In this document: piece by piece, positions 25,677 through 36,441 of the stretch | How the letters are laid out: each line of letters starts with the position of its first letter | Numbering within the stretch: position 1 is the first letter of the stretch | Origin: Malus domestica | Lineage: Eukaryota > Streptophyta > Magnoliopsida > Rosales > Rosaceae | Assembly: GCF_042453785.1 (NCBI RefSeq) | Contig: NC_091673.1 | Location: 1,619,501 to 1,683,500 of the forward strand | Direction: 5' to 3' | DNA: 64,000 nucleotides | The notes under the pieces: model-generated | What the model was told of the DNA's origin: nothing | What the model saw: the letters and a program-made list of their open reading frames with translations, nothing else | Database searches by the model: none | Position numbers and translations under genes: made by a program

Positions 25677-26318
25677 GCACAGAGCAAAATCTAATCTGAA
25701 ATTCCCTGTTTCCATCAGTTAGTGGAGTTTCTTATGGCTAATATTGCTAGGGTTGACTGAGAATCTTAATCGAGGGCTGCTTAGAACAAGACCACCGAAA
25801 GGCACTGAATAATATGATATGAGAACCATATATGGTGTGTTTGATAAACTGAAGCATGATCATTGGAGGACGGGGACTCACTGGTCCTTTTCATTTATTT
25901 TAGGCGTCAATGGTTTGAATGATGATGTGGAAATCCTTAAATACATTAATTTATAACATGAACGATTGAATTTAACAATTAAACGTGTACGGAAGAAATT
26001 TAAAAAATGTAACGAATAAATATGAGACGCTTAAAATACAATATATCTAATGCATGACTCTAAACTTAAGTACAAAGCAAGAAGTTACTATAATGATCAA
26101 CTCTACTACTAAATTTTTCCTCGTTTAAGAAAGGAAAATTAGGTGTTTTTTCCCCCAACGCCAATGGGGATGTCACCTTAGAAGATCCTGCACTTTCCTT
26201 TGAGATTATGTGGCTCCTCTCTCAGATACCGGAATCTGCTTTAATTTTGGCAAAGGCTGAGACCCACCTTGAAAGCGACTTAATTAAATTAGTAAAATTC
26301 AAAGGATCTGTAGATAAA
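23401..26318. other. Intergenic with microsatellites
   Basis: No gene seen. It contains an inverted-repeat element (23541-23695), (at)n plus (gt)n at about 24385-24424, another (at)n at about 25641-25668, and a direct duplication of about 37 bases, tttggtgaatggtgatccaa, at about 25584-25640. Weak frames in the region are not supported. Confidence 0.5.
23541..23695. repeat. Short inverted-repeat element (MITE-like), copy A
   Basis: The word aaatttgtagacaaaat near the left end recurs inverted near the right end, with ggggaaac facing ctcctta outside it. A related element in opposite orientation lies at 48339-48500, sharing tttgtaga, aaaattttg and the central cacgttga/tgtta words. It is non-coding and about 155 bp. 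Confidence 0.6.
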
Positions 26319-26400
26319 GTGGACGTGCCGGAGTGGTTATCGGGCATGACTAGAAATCATGTGGGCTCTGCCCGCGCAGGTTCGAATCCTGCCGTCCACG
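26319..26400 (+). tRNA. tRNA-Ser (anticodon AGA)
   Basis: This 82-nt class II tRNA has a fully paired 7-bp acceptor stem (gtggacg with cgtccac, discriminator G) and an anticodon stem atga/tcat around loop ctagaaa, giving anticodon AGA at 26352-26354. It also has a long variable arm (gtgggctctgcccgc) and a T arm gcaggttcgaatcctgc. It reads UCU serine codons. It has no intron and no encoded CCA. A T-rich run directly downstream can act as the RNA polymerase III terminator. It looks intact and functional. Confidence 0.97.
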
Positions 26401-26917
26401 TTTTTATTTTCTTTATTGTTGTTTTTAATTAAATGTTCTTCAAAACAAGATGTTTAGGATTTTATTCCATTCCCATTTAATTTTTGTTTGTTCCAAAAGA
26501 GGTGATTTGGATACTTCCGCTCATGTTTTGACTATTTATATTGAATCGGTAATATATTATGCTTTTTTTTATATATACGGCAACTTTCTGTATACATATT
26601 ATTATATGTCATCGTTATTCATGTAAGTCGAATATAACTCTGTTGTTTAAGAGTAGCTTAGCTGCAAGTATATGCAAAGTCACAGAAAATGAACAATCTA
26701 ACTTTGCGGTTGGTGCTGATCAAGAACAATGGAGGGAAGGCCCATGAAAAGCTACTTGCAAGCTCATAATTCATCTCCACGTTATGTCTTACATGACTTG
26801 CTATTTTTGGCCATGATGAAATGTAGTAGGGTTTCAATAATTGAGAGAAAATCCAGCATCATTCTCTGGGTTTAGTGCCGCTTGAATCTCCCATACATAT
26901 TCGAGAAGTCCCACTTA
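26401..26917. other. Intergenic
   Basis: AT-rich between the tRNA and the following TIR element. The first bases are the T-rich terminator of the tRNA gene. Nothing else recognised. Confidence 0.5.
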
Positions 26918-27983
26918 GAGCAACTCTAGCGTGGGCTAATGCTCGGGGGACAGGGGATGAAATAGGGCCAGATAGCCCGGCCTTGAAGCTTTAGGGTGGG
27001 CAGCCCAAGGGAGAGTGGAGGCCCGAGCTCCGGGCCTGTGAGGAATTGCCAGCCCGAGAGCCCGAGTGGATGTGACGTCATCTTGGTGCAACGACGGCAT
27101 TCTGAAGCAACTCCCCAAAACCAACCGTCTTCTTATTCTTCCTCCTTTTTTGCTGTTGCGTTTCGATGGAAGACGATAACAATGATGAATCACCAATTAA
27201 ATCACTTGGCTTGCAGAAGATCGAGACCAAGACTGAGCTGTGGGAGAGAGCAATGCGCAGCTTGTGCAAGTTGATGACTTCAACGCCGTCGTCATCGGCG
27301 TAATTGGGGAACCGGTGGGGTGAGAGGTTGCAGGCGGTGAAGAGGTCTCGGAGGTCGGATGGGTGTACGTGAGATGGGTTTGTGGATATGAAAATTGGGA
27401 CCATGGCTTGCAAGGGAAATGGCGATTTGGACTTTGATGGCGTTTTTATGGTTTTTTCCAAATGGGTTTTGCCTTTGCTGCTCACCCATTTCAACTCCAT
27501 GCTCTTGACGGACATGGTGGCAGCTGGCGGCAGCCGACGTAGCCACCACTGCACTAACCTCCATTCGCTTTCTCTCTGCTTTTATTCTGCGTCGATAGTG
27601 AAAGATAATGGGTATACGTAATTGTCTTTTCGGGTAATGACATCTGATTGAAATATATCCTCAAAGATTCTAAAAAAGTAAGGACACATGACACAACATC
27701 ATTGAATAAAAATCTTATCGAAATCCATCACCAATAATTGTCTTTTCGGATAATAACATGTGGCGCAACGAGAACGATTAAAAATCTTATCCAAAATTAC
27801 AAATAAAAAATTATTTTGTATTATTTAAAAAAATAATTATATTTTATTGCCTATTGCCAGGCTATTCAAGTACAACGGTGGAGATGCAAAAGGTAGTTAC
27901 TATTCATTAATGACAGTTACTGTTCACATGTTGGATTGAATATTGAATAGCCTGGGGAGAGGGCTCCCACGTTGGAGTTGCTC
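26918..27983. mobile_element. PIF/Harbinger-like TIR element carrying a gene fragment
   Basis: TIRs gagcaactc(t/c)a(g/a)cgtggg face each other and are flanked on both sides by TTA (26915-26917 and 27984-27986), the 3-bp target duplication typical of PIF/Harbinger. There is no transposase. The interior contains an unusually GC-rich coding-like segment on the minus strand (27078-27554) that resembles part of a host gene. An imperfect internal direct repeat, attgtcttttcgg(g/a)taat, occurs at about 27620 and 27738. A second TTA-flanked element is at 52869-53325. Confidence 0.72.
27078..27515 (-). pseudogene. Captured gene fragment, GNAT acetyltransferase-like (tentative)
   Basis: A continuous minus-strand frame from an ATG at 27515 reads MSVKSMELKWVSSKG and then a conserved-looking stretch: FISTNPSHVHPSDLRDLF, CNLSPHRFP, LHKLRIALSHSSVLVSIFC. 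From memory this resembles the region just before the acetyltransferase domain of plastid-targeted GCN5-related N-acetyltransferases (GNAT10 type). The acetyl-CoA-binding part is missing, and the fragment ends inside the transposon, so a working enzyme is not expected. It looks like host exon sequence picked up by the element. The frame itself is clear, but the family name is uncertain. Confidence 0.45.
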
Positions 27984-28770
27984 TTATCTCTTTCAACTAG
28001 TTTGCAAACATGTAATTAGTATTCGAAGGTCAGGCTGCCTTTTTTCTTTTGTTGACAACATGATATAAACCCGGAAAAAAAAAATATTACATAAAAATAT
28101 CATGACCCCATAACTTGTAATAATTGAAGTTGATTAATTATAAATTATGCAGTAAATGTTGAGTTCATTTTTCAAGCCACACAAGTTGTAACTCGGGGTC
28201 TGAGCCGAATATTGCTTCAACCCTAAATTTTGGAATTTTCCTATTTTTGGTTCAGAAATTTATTTGATTCGAGATATTTCGAAAACCTTACCTTTTTGCT
28301 CTTCATATATTCCAATTACTTTAGACTTATGGTTATGGGGTTTGCTAGATTTCCTGGTATTCTTTGAAAGCAACAAGGTTTTGATCCTTAATTTCTCTAG
28401 GGTTTGATTATCTACACGTTTCCCTGCATCTAGTTCCATAGTAGAAATACTAATTATTCTGCCTTTGTATCGACAAGATATAGAGGATGATTCCTGAATT
28501 AGAATTAGTACCTCGAATTTTAATGGAAAATTCAACAACTTCTAAAGTGGATTGTAGATTACTTGAATTCGTAAGTGAATTGCATCCAACCGGAGGAGGA
28601 TGAATTTTGGTATGTGTTTCTAGAGCCCTACTTTTTTTCTTTTGATAATTGTCCCGTGTTTTAATTAATTTAGAATTTACATTGAGGTAGATTCACCAGA
28701 TATATTATCATATAATTATATTTTGGCTCATCTCATAAATATTCTAGCAAACCCATGCATATTTTTATAA
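27984..28770. other. Intergenic
   Basis: AT-rich. The frame at 28260-28538 has no recognisable homology and no supporting gene structure. Nothing called. Confidence 0.45.
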
Positions 28771-28890
28771 GGGAAGTGTTATTGACACTCCAAAAATCTC
28801 GTTCTACACTCTTCATAAGTGTATTTTTCTTTCATAATATATAAAATTTAGAGTGTAGAATGAGATTTTTGAAGTGCTAATAATAATTCC
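28771..28890. mobile_element. 120-bp hairpin MITE with 9-bp target duplication
   Basis: The two halves are inverted copies (ctccaaaaatctcgttctac against gtagaatgagatttttgaag), so the whole element can fold as a hairpin. A perfect 9-bp duplication tttttataa lies at 28762-28770 and 28891-28899, pointing to the Mutator superfamily. Non-coding. Confidence 0.8.
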
Positions 28891-28904
28891 TTTTTATAAA
28901 AAAG

Positions 28905-29045
28905 AAAACTAACGAAAAGTCCAAAAAAACTTATCTTTTAATGAAAATGTCTTTTTAAAGGTATAGTGAATAGTGCCAGTTAAAGGTAAAAATGTGGTTT
29001 TTCGTTAAAAGTGAACAGTACCGTAAGTGTTGTGTTAAAACTTCC
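28905..29045 (-). repeat. 'Gaactttaacg' MITE family, copy 1 (reverse)
   Basis: Its reverse complement matches copies at 36171-36320, 36330-36425 and 63595-63755. Shared words are actgttcactttt(a)acgaaaaacca, atttttac, a(c/t)tattcact and ttagttttc. It is a dispersed small non-coding repeat, probably a MITE. Confidence 0.6.
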
Positions 29046-30267
29046 TTTATAAAATGACAAATAAATTTTTGTTTTTATTCTTTTGGAAGGGGCGAATAAA
29101 ATTCTCAAACCTGTGAGCTTTTGTCTGTTCATACGCAAACGGTGGTTGGCAAGAAAGAGTTATATCATAAATAAGTAATTTTTTTTTTTTTTTGGCAAAC
29201 CATAAATAAGTAACTTTACGTATGAAAATCTGAAATAAAACAGTATACATTTTCCTAGCCCCGACCAGAAATCACATTGTATTGTCCTCATCTCCTTTGG
29301 TTTCTTTCGAGCACAAAGTTGGCTCTTGCAGGTCTATGTTTTTAGTGGAAATCTCGTAGCTGTAGTTAAACTGTTTACTTATCGAAACAAATAGTTAAAC
29401 TGTTCACTTATCTAAATATTCTTACATTCCAAAGTTCTAACAAATATTTGTCGTAAGTAAGTAGAAATCAAATTAAAGGTGATTGATGGAATAAAACTGA
29501 CAGAAAGTTTTGAACTTTTTTGTTGCACAAGATACAAATATGGAGTTTTTGGCATCACATACTGTGGCACGTCATAATTAAACATGTTCTTGACTGTACT
29601 TATTTATCATAAATTAAGTTAAAGATAAATAATGTACTGGGGTTTAATCAAATTGGTTAGATCATTTTCTTCTTTGCACTCGATTTGAAATCCCACTCCT
29701 TTTAGGTTAGGTTAGAAAATCAGTTGGGTTTAGAATCACTCTCCGTGGATTAGGTTAGAAAATCAAACGAATCAAAAAATTTATGCGAAGACAAATAATT
29801 TGAGAATGGTGCTAGGCTGCTAAATCCTGATCAGAACAAGCTACCGACCCAAACCGAATTACAGATAAAGTGATAATATAACGTGTGTATATCTATATAT
29901 TTATATATTATACACACAGCAGCACCGACTCTCTTCTTCTCCTCTACTCCTTCTGAGAGATTGAAAGTTTGTAACTTGTGCGTTTGTATTGAACATGCCC
30001 AGCAGCTGCAATCGTCCACGTAAAATTCATACAGTTTGGCCAAGTGTGCACCATTTTTTACACGTCTTCTTCCACCCTGTAATTATTTCTACAAACTGAT
30101 GATATTCAAGAACACAGAGAATATCCCTCGAATATTACCTGCTGATCGTCTTCTCCACCCAACCCTAAAATTGCATGGCACACTCCTCTATGTAACCTTC
30201 TCCAATGTCCATCAATCTTTTTCCCTTCAAACTTAAATCACTACTGCATATATACATAGATACAGAT

Positions 30268-30298
<31 letters not shown>

Positions 30299-30650
30299 TA
30301 TATGGGTAATGGGCAGTGAGAGGTATTTGCTTTCCAATCATCAGGTCTAGTACTTTTCAGCAATATTTTCTACCTATAAGCTGTCCTTTTATCGTCTCCT
30401 TCCTCTACTTTTTTTTTTGCAGATTCTTCCCTATATATTTTTCATTTTTATTGTTTGACCACCCAATAGCCTAGCTTAGCTTAAATGTACATATATGTGC
30501 AGGTATCCAGAGATATCAGATAGAGATAGGTGAGCTGATTAATTAGAGAATTAAACATAATTAGTCTTATCATCAGCAGTAATTAGTAAAAGTTGTGGGG
30601 GCTAGTAGTAGTAATTTGTTTGATAGCGGTTCTTTGGAGAAAGTTGATTG
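29046..30650 (+). promoter_or_regulatory. Upstream region of sulfate transporter
   Basis: No gene lies in about 1.6 kb. It includes (ac)n at about 30267-30294. The last about 200 bases before the ATG should be 5' UTR. No sulfur-responsive SURE element was confidently recognised. A direct duplication around taggttagaaaatca occurs at about 29705 and 29750. Confidence 0.4.
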
Positions 30651-33600
30651 ATGGGAGAAGTTTCACATGATAAAATGAAGGACTGCTGCTCTCCCACAAG
30701 GATAAATATCGAGAAGCAGCAGCAGCAGCAGCCCACCATAGACATGCAGCAGCAGCCCACCATGGACATGCAGCAGCAGCAGCACCACTGCATGGAAATC
30801 CCAATGGGGATGGAGGTGCACAAGGTGGTTCCACCGCCTTACAGAAGCACTTTTCGGAAGCTGCTGGCCAGGCTCAAAGAAACCTTCTTTCCAGATGACC
30901 CTCTCTACCAATTCAAAGGTCAGCCACCAAAGAAAAAATGGATTCTTGGAGCGCAGTATGTCTTTCCAATCCTTGAGTGGGGCCCTAATTACAGCTTCAA
31001 GCTCCTCAAATCAGACATCATTTCTGGTGTCACCATTGCCAGTTTAGCCATTCCTCAGGTAATTCAATTATTAAAATTTAATCTTTACTTTTACTTTTGA
31101 TTTGGACAGTGTTAGGCTAGTTCAGGCACAATGTCTTAGGCCCATTAGCCTATTCAGTGTCTTAAGTTAGTTGACAAGATCAATGTCTTAAGTCAGTTGG
31201 TCACGTCAGAGTGTTAGCTTAGTCGATCAGGTCAGCGTCTTAGGGTGATTGGCCAAAACAATGAGCAAAGACAGTGCGTAGCTCTCTATGTCCAAGTTTG
31301 AATCACCCTTCCCGTACATTAGTAATTGAGAGAGACAGAAAATTGCCTTGTCTACATGTGCTCTGTTCTTAATAAATCTCTATTTATTTATTTTTTCAGG
31401 GAATCAGTTATGCTAAGCTTGCGAATCTACCTCCAATTGTGGGTCTCTGTGAGTAATTTTTTTTTTGTGGTATTTCTTTACGTATTCATATGTATCGATT
31501 GAAATTTCTTTATCCCTTTTCTCAATTTTTATTTCTGTTGCATTCGTTAACTAAATGACTTGGGCGCAAATTCGAGCGTTGTGACTTTCTAGAATTCATA
31601 CAGCCAACCTCGCTTAGTGGAATAAGGCTTTGTTTTTGTTGTTGTTTGTTGCATTTGTTAACTGTTGTAATGGAATTTGTAGATTCAAGCTTCGTTCCTC
31701 CTTTGCTGTACGCTGTGTTTGGAAGCTCAAAGGATCTTGCAGTAGGACCTGTTTCCATTGCTTCTCTAATCATGGGATCAATGCTCATGCAAGAAGTATC
31801 TCCATCCAAAGATCCAAGCTTGTACCTCCAACTTGCCTTCACTTCAACCTTCTTTAGTGGCATCCTCCAAGCTTCCCTAGGTTTATTAAGGTAATTGGTC
31901 CCCCACCTAATTTTCGATACAAGCGACATTGAGGAGGGGGGATCAAAAACCTGGAAATTTAGCGTCATAAATTGAATGCTCTTAACCAACTGAACTGCTA
32001 TAATTTTGCGTTTTTGTTTTTAAGAACCCAAAATGATTTAAGATTGATGTGTGCAGGCTTGGATTTATAATCGATTTTATTTCGAAGGCAACTCTTCTTG
32101 GTTTCATGGCCGGAGCTGCGGTGATAGTCTCTCTGCAACAGCTTAAGAGCCTCCTTGGAATCAAACATTTCACCAAGAAAATGGCAATCGTCCCTGTTTT
32201 GAGCTCCGTTTTTCATGAACGGAAGGAGGTAATTAATTAAACACAACACAGCAAATTAATAAAACAGTTCGAACAGTGATTACTCTGTTAATACAGTGTT
32301 TAGCTTTTCTCAGCTATCATTCAGTAGATAACTATCAACTAAGATATTATTCAAAATTGAAGATAATGTACCTTTCGGTATATTAATCATATTTGTGTTC
32401 TTTTCTCGTTGCCTAATTTGGGTGCTTTCTCTGTGCAGTGGTCATGGCAAACCATATTAATGGGCGTTTGCTTCCTTGTGTTGCTCCTAATCGCAAGACA
32501 CGTTGTATGTTCTCCTTTCCACTGTTGTCTTAAAACTTATCTTCGCTTTAGATTTGACGGTATCATAATCTAATCACACATTGTTATGTTTGAAAATTTA
32601 AAACCAGCATGACAATATTCTCCACTTGCCCATGGCCACTTTGACATGTTCTCAACATGCATACTAGCTCTGTTTAATAACTTCATTAATTAAGTATTAA
32701 CATCAATTCCTGATTATTATAACGACAATTTTTTCTTCAATGATCCGTAGTATTGAATGACACAAAAATAAAATGATAGAGTTTAAAATAAAAGATCTAA
32801 TAGATGTGGAAATCAAATACAATGACTATAACATCGACGTTGAAGCCAACAGTTTTCATGATCATATTGGATTGGGCTGCGTTATTTTACCACTCCACCA
32901 TGATTTCTGTTGGCCAAATGGCCACATACCTCTATAATTTGCAATCAAATACTTTATTCAAATTCTTGCATTCGGATGCCAAGGTATCAGTGTCTTCTTT
33001 ACATGTAAGTCCATCTTGAGGAGGAAGAAGAATTGACAAATTTGACTAATTTAGTAGGATAACCAAGCGTAGTTGCGTTTGAGAATTCATACCACCGACT
33101 TCATTTAGTGAGATAAAATTTTGTTGTTGTTTGACTAACCTTCACATTGGGCTGCTTGCCATGGAATGCAGAGCATAAAGAAGCCAAAGTTGTTCTGGGT
33201 CTCAGCTGGAGCCCCTCTGGTGTCTGTGATCCTCTCCACTGTGATTGTCTTTGCATTCAAAGCCGATCGCCACGGCATCAGTGTGGTAAGTTGTTTGTTT
33301 GCTGGGACCAACACTCCACCATCCGTATCCGGACCCACACCATATTCTGAGATAATGATTATCTTGGGGTTTTCTTTATTGGCAGATTGGGGAATTACAG
33401 AAAGGACTGAACCCACCATCATGGAACATGCTGGTTTTTCATGGATCCCACCTTGCACTTGCAATCAAGACCGGGATTGTCACTGGCATTATTGCCCTCA
33501 CTGTAAGTTGAATTCTGCGATTATCGATAATGTGTCAATATTATTAGTAATAATGAAAAATAATGACATGTTATCGATATATTTTTTACAGTATCAATAC

Positions 33601-35556
33601 GTGATTGGTTTGACTGATTGGTTGATTTTATATCAAATTTATAGGAAGGTATTGCAGTAGGAAGGACTTTTGCTAGTATAAGAGAATACAGAGTGGATGG
33701 AAACAAGGAGATGATAGCAATTGGGATCATGAACGTTGTTGGCTCCATCACTTCGTGCTATATTACAACAGGTTAACACTCATTGATTACAGATCACATA
33801 AATTAATAATATCAAACAAAGAACACTATTCAGACTCTCTCGAGAACAAGTTTACACGGACTTGCTGGTACTCGTAAAATTTCATCTTCATCGTGTCAAC
33901 TTATACCGTGCAAAACTGCAACGTGAGTTGTAAGGCAAAAATTATAGAATGGAGCGGCTCATAACATGGATCAGGTGAAAGAAATGCTGGATGTGTGGCC
34001 AAGGATCCAATGGCTACAGATCCAACGACCAAGAATCCCGACGCATGCTATGCTCCGGTCCATAGTAGAAAAGCCTAGAATCTGATAACAAAGTTTTGAT
34101 TTTAGTGATGGGTTTCATTTCAGGATCATTCTCAAGATCAGCTGTGAATCACAATGCTGGAGGAAAGACAGCGTTGTCCAACATTGTAATGTCGGTGACA
34201 GTCATGGTGACACTGCTGTTTCTGATGCCTCTTTTCCACTACACACCCAATGTAATTCTGGGTGCAATTATTATCACTGCCGTGGTCGGCCTCATTGATG
34301 TCCCAGCTGCTTTCCACATTTGGAAGATCGACAAATATGACTTCCTTGTCTTGATCTGTGCTTTCTTGGGAGTCATCTTTATCTCAGTCCAACATGGCCT
34401 CGCCATCGCGGTACCTAAACAAACAATAAATCGTAAATAAACTATCGAGAACCGGTTACAAACTGAGAAGACACTAGACAACAAACTGTATGTAAACCAC
34501 GGTTTAGTGCTCAGTTATTGTCTGTTTAAAGTGTCCTTTTCGAATAAGTTTGTAGCCAGTTCTATTTGTGCATATTTTCCGATGAAACCCTAATTATAGA
34601 TAAATTTGACGATATGAACAGGTTGGGATATCGGTTTTCAAGGTTTTGCTGCAAGTGACTAGGCCGAGGACGGTGGTGTTGGGAAACATACCCGGGACGG
34701 ACGTATTCAGAGACCTGCACCAGTACAAGGAATCAGCAGTGAGCGTGCCTGGTTTCCTAATCATACTCATCGAAGCTTCAATCAACTTTGCCAACACCAC
34801 TTATCTCAATGAAAGGATTTTGAGATGGATAGAAGAAGAAAGCGGCGAGGACAAGGTTTCAAACATTAGATTTGTTGTTATAGACATGTCAGGTAAAAGT
34901 TTGTTAACCTTGAGCATCAATTCATCCTCTTTCAAACAGAAACTTACATGAGCTGGGATGTCACAACATTCTAAATCAATCACTTGCTCTAGTGCGTTTT
35001 AACTTTTCAACATGGCAGTGCATGGTTGGGATGTCATTGCATTTCAAACCAATCATGTACTCTCTCATGCATTTTAACTTTCTTGCATGACAATGCGTGA
35101 GTAACTTGAAATATGGACACACTGACATTCTTGTTGCATGAAAGTTCTTCCCGCCAATTGGGTATCTCAGGCTCCTTTGTGTCCTTTATTTTCAGCTGTG
35201 AGCACAATAGACACAACTGGGATCACACTTTTCGTAGATATAAGGAAATCAATCCGAAAGAAGGGAATTAAGGTAAGTTGGTAGATTTGATGTCTACATA
35301 TGTTGTTGTTGGTTTGGATGTTCGGTAAAATGGACAGTAAATAATGAAATAATTGCAGCTGGTGCTGGTAAATCCACTGGCGGAGGTGATGGACAAATTG
35401 CAGAAGGTGAACAATGGAGGCGAAGAGTTCATGCTTTACCTGTCGGTCGGAGAGGCAGTGGCGTCGCTGTCGATGGGAATGAAGAACAATCATGCATCGT
35501 CAAATTCAAACACGTACGATGAAGAAATGGAGACGATCGCCAATGGTGTTCCCTAA
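30651..35556 (+). CDS. SULTR3;5: Sulfate transporter, group 3 (SULTR3;5-like)
   Basis: Twelve exons: 30651-31058, 31400-31448, 31683-31890, 32057-32228, 32439-32504, 33172-33285, 33386-33502, 33645-33771, 34124-34410, 34622-34892, 35196-35272 and 35359-35556, giving 697 aa. SLC26/SulP anion transporter of a plastid or cellular membrane. The conserved plant entry motif (KETFFPDDPLYQF) precedes about 10-12 membrane spans, with the SulP words SLAIPQGISYAKLANLPP and GLYSSFVPPLLYA, plus NHNAGGKTALSN. A C-terminal STAS domain contains DMSAVSTIDTTGI. The sequence follows the Arabidopsis At5g19600 (SULTR3;5) pattern as I recall it. Unusual: the first 55 or so residues include Gln runs encoded by CAG repeats (about 30717-30785) before the conserved MEVHKVVPPPYRS. 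An ATG at that point would give a family-like N-terminus. Confidence 0.93.
31100..31330 (+). repeat. SINE-like segment with internal tandem units, SULTR intron 1
   Basis: Three or four imperfect units of about 30 bases contain gtcttaag(t)tagttg / tcagttggtcacgtcag-type words that resemble a repeated pol III A-box region. They are followed by a B-box-like gtttgaatcaccc at about 31299. It may be a tRNA-derived SINE with an expanded 5' part. The ends are not defined. Confidence 0.35.
31553..31647 (+). mobile_element. 5'-truncated Au SINE in SULTR intron 2
   Basis: The body ends cttagtggaataaggctttg followed by (ttg)n, the 3' end of the widespread plant Au SINE. A target duplication of 16 bases with one mismatch, gttgcatt(c/t)gttaact, flanks it at 31537-31552 and 31648-31663. 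The insertion lies about 20 bases before the next exon. Confidence 0.85.
33050..33129 (+). mobile_element. 5'-truncated Au SINE in SULTR intron 5
   Basis: A second, more diverged Au 3' end (gagaattcataccaccgact ... tttagtgagataaaattttg then ttg repeats) is flanked by tttgactaa at 33041-33049 and 33130-33138. Same orientation as the copy in intron 2. Confidence 0.75.
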
Positions 35557-36441
35557 TTAATCATTAACTAAACCTAATTACTCCCGAGTTAAGCAGCATC
35601 ACACGTTCCAAGTTTTGGCTGTTGGCCGTCTTTGGTAACGAGTTCCTAGTTGGTGACCAATAATATTGTCAAGTTAGGTTGTAATTCTGTACCACCATGC
35701 AGTTTTAGTGGGTCGTTTTCGTTCATTCCCCTTATGTAAATAAATAGTTTTCTAATTTGGTCCTTTTCAGCCTCTTATATACCCTCGTTTAATCTTGATC
35801 GTTGCTAACAAAACATGTGTTACTATCACTTCCTTAAAATTTTCGTTCAAGTTTCCTCCATAACTCATGCATACACTTTTATTTTATTTTATTTTACATG
35901 AATGATATATTACACTAAGATGGCGAAAGGATAAATTGATTGCGGATTCGAAATTCTTGAGATTCAAACCTAAAACCTCTCGCTTACAAGACTGATGTGA
36001 GATATGCATTAACCATATCATAAGGCTAGCGCCCACAAATGGATAATTTCAGCTTCAAATGAGATGGGCTTGAATGGGCCCAAGCCCAACTCGTCAGTGT
36101 CCTATTTATCCAATTTTTTTATCCTATAACAACAGGCTTGCAAAGACAAAATTCTCTATCATATTTATAAGAACTTTAATGAAAAACTTTCGGTAATGTT
36201 CACTTTAACGAAAAACCATATTTTTACACTAAAAAATAATCATGATACTATTTACTTTACCATTTATTTTGTCCTTATTGTTAAAACTCAAAGTTTCAAA
36301 CATTTTTCATTAGTTTTCTCATATTTAGGGAACTTTAACGAAATGCTTCTGGTACTGTTCACTTTAACGGAAAAACCATATTTTTACACTAAAAAGTCAA
36401 TCCTGGTACTATTCACAACCATGAAGCTGTTTTCTGCAAAC
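35557..36441. other. Convergent 3' region between SULTR and SEC12-like genes
   Basis: Contains the SULTR 3' UTR and a repeat-like segment (about 35925-36030, with gagattcaaacctaaaacctc, similar in style to about 20135-20165). It also holds two MITE copies that reach to within about 20 bases of the SEC12-like stop codon. Confidence 0.5.
36171..36425 (+). repeat. 'Gaactttaacg' MITE family, tandem copies 2 and 3
   Basis: One nearly full copy (36171-36320) is followed by a second, truncated copy (36330-36425) in the same orientation. Both begin gaactttaa(t/c)gaaa and contain gttcactttaacg and aaaaaccatatttttacact. The truncated end lies beside the stop codon of the minus-strand gene. Confidence 0.65.

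Noticed and set aside
27130-27280. Plus-strand frame MEDDNNDESPIKSL
   Set aside because: Antisense of the captured fragment; the minus-strand frame has the protein-like sequence.
29640-29790. tRNA-like words near aattggttagat and gatttgaaatccc
   Set aside because: Box-like words present but no foldable tRNA and no clear SINE ends; too weak to call.
33166-33660. 164-aa frame in SULTR
   Set aside because: Reads from exon 6 through its donor site into introns; only 33172-33285 is coding.
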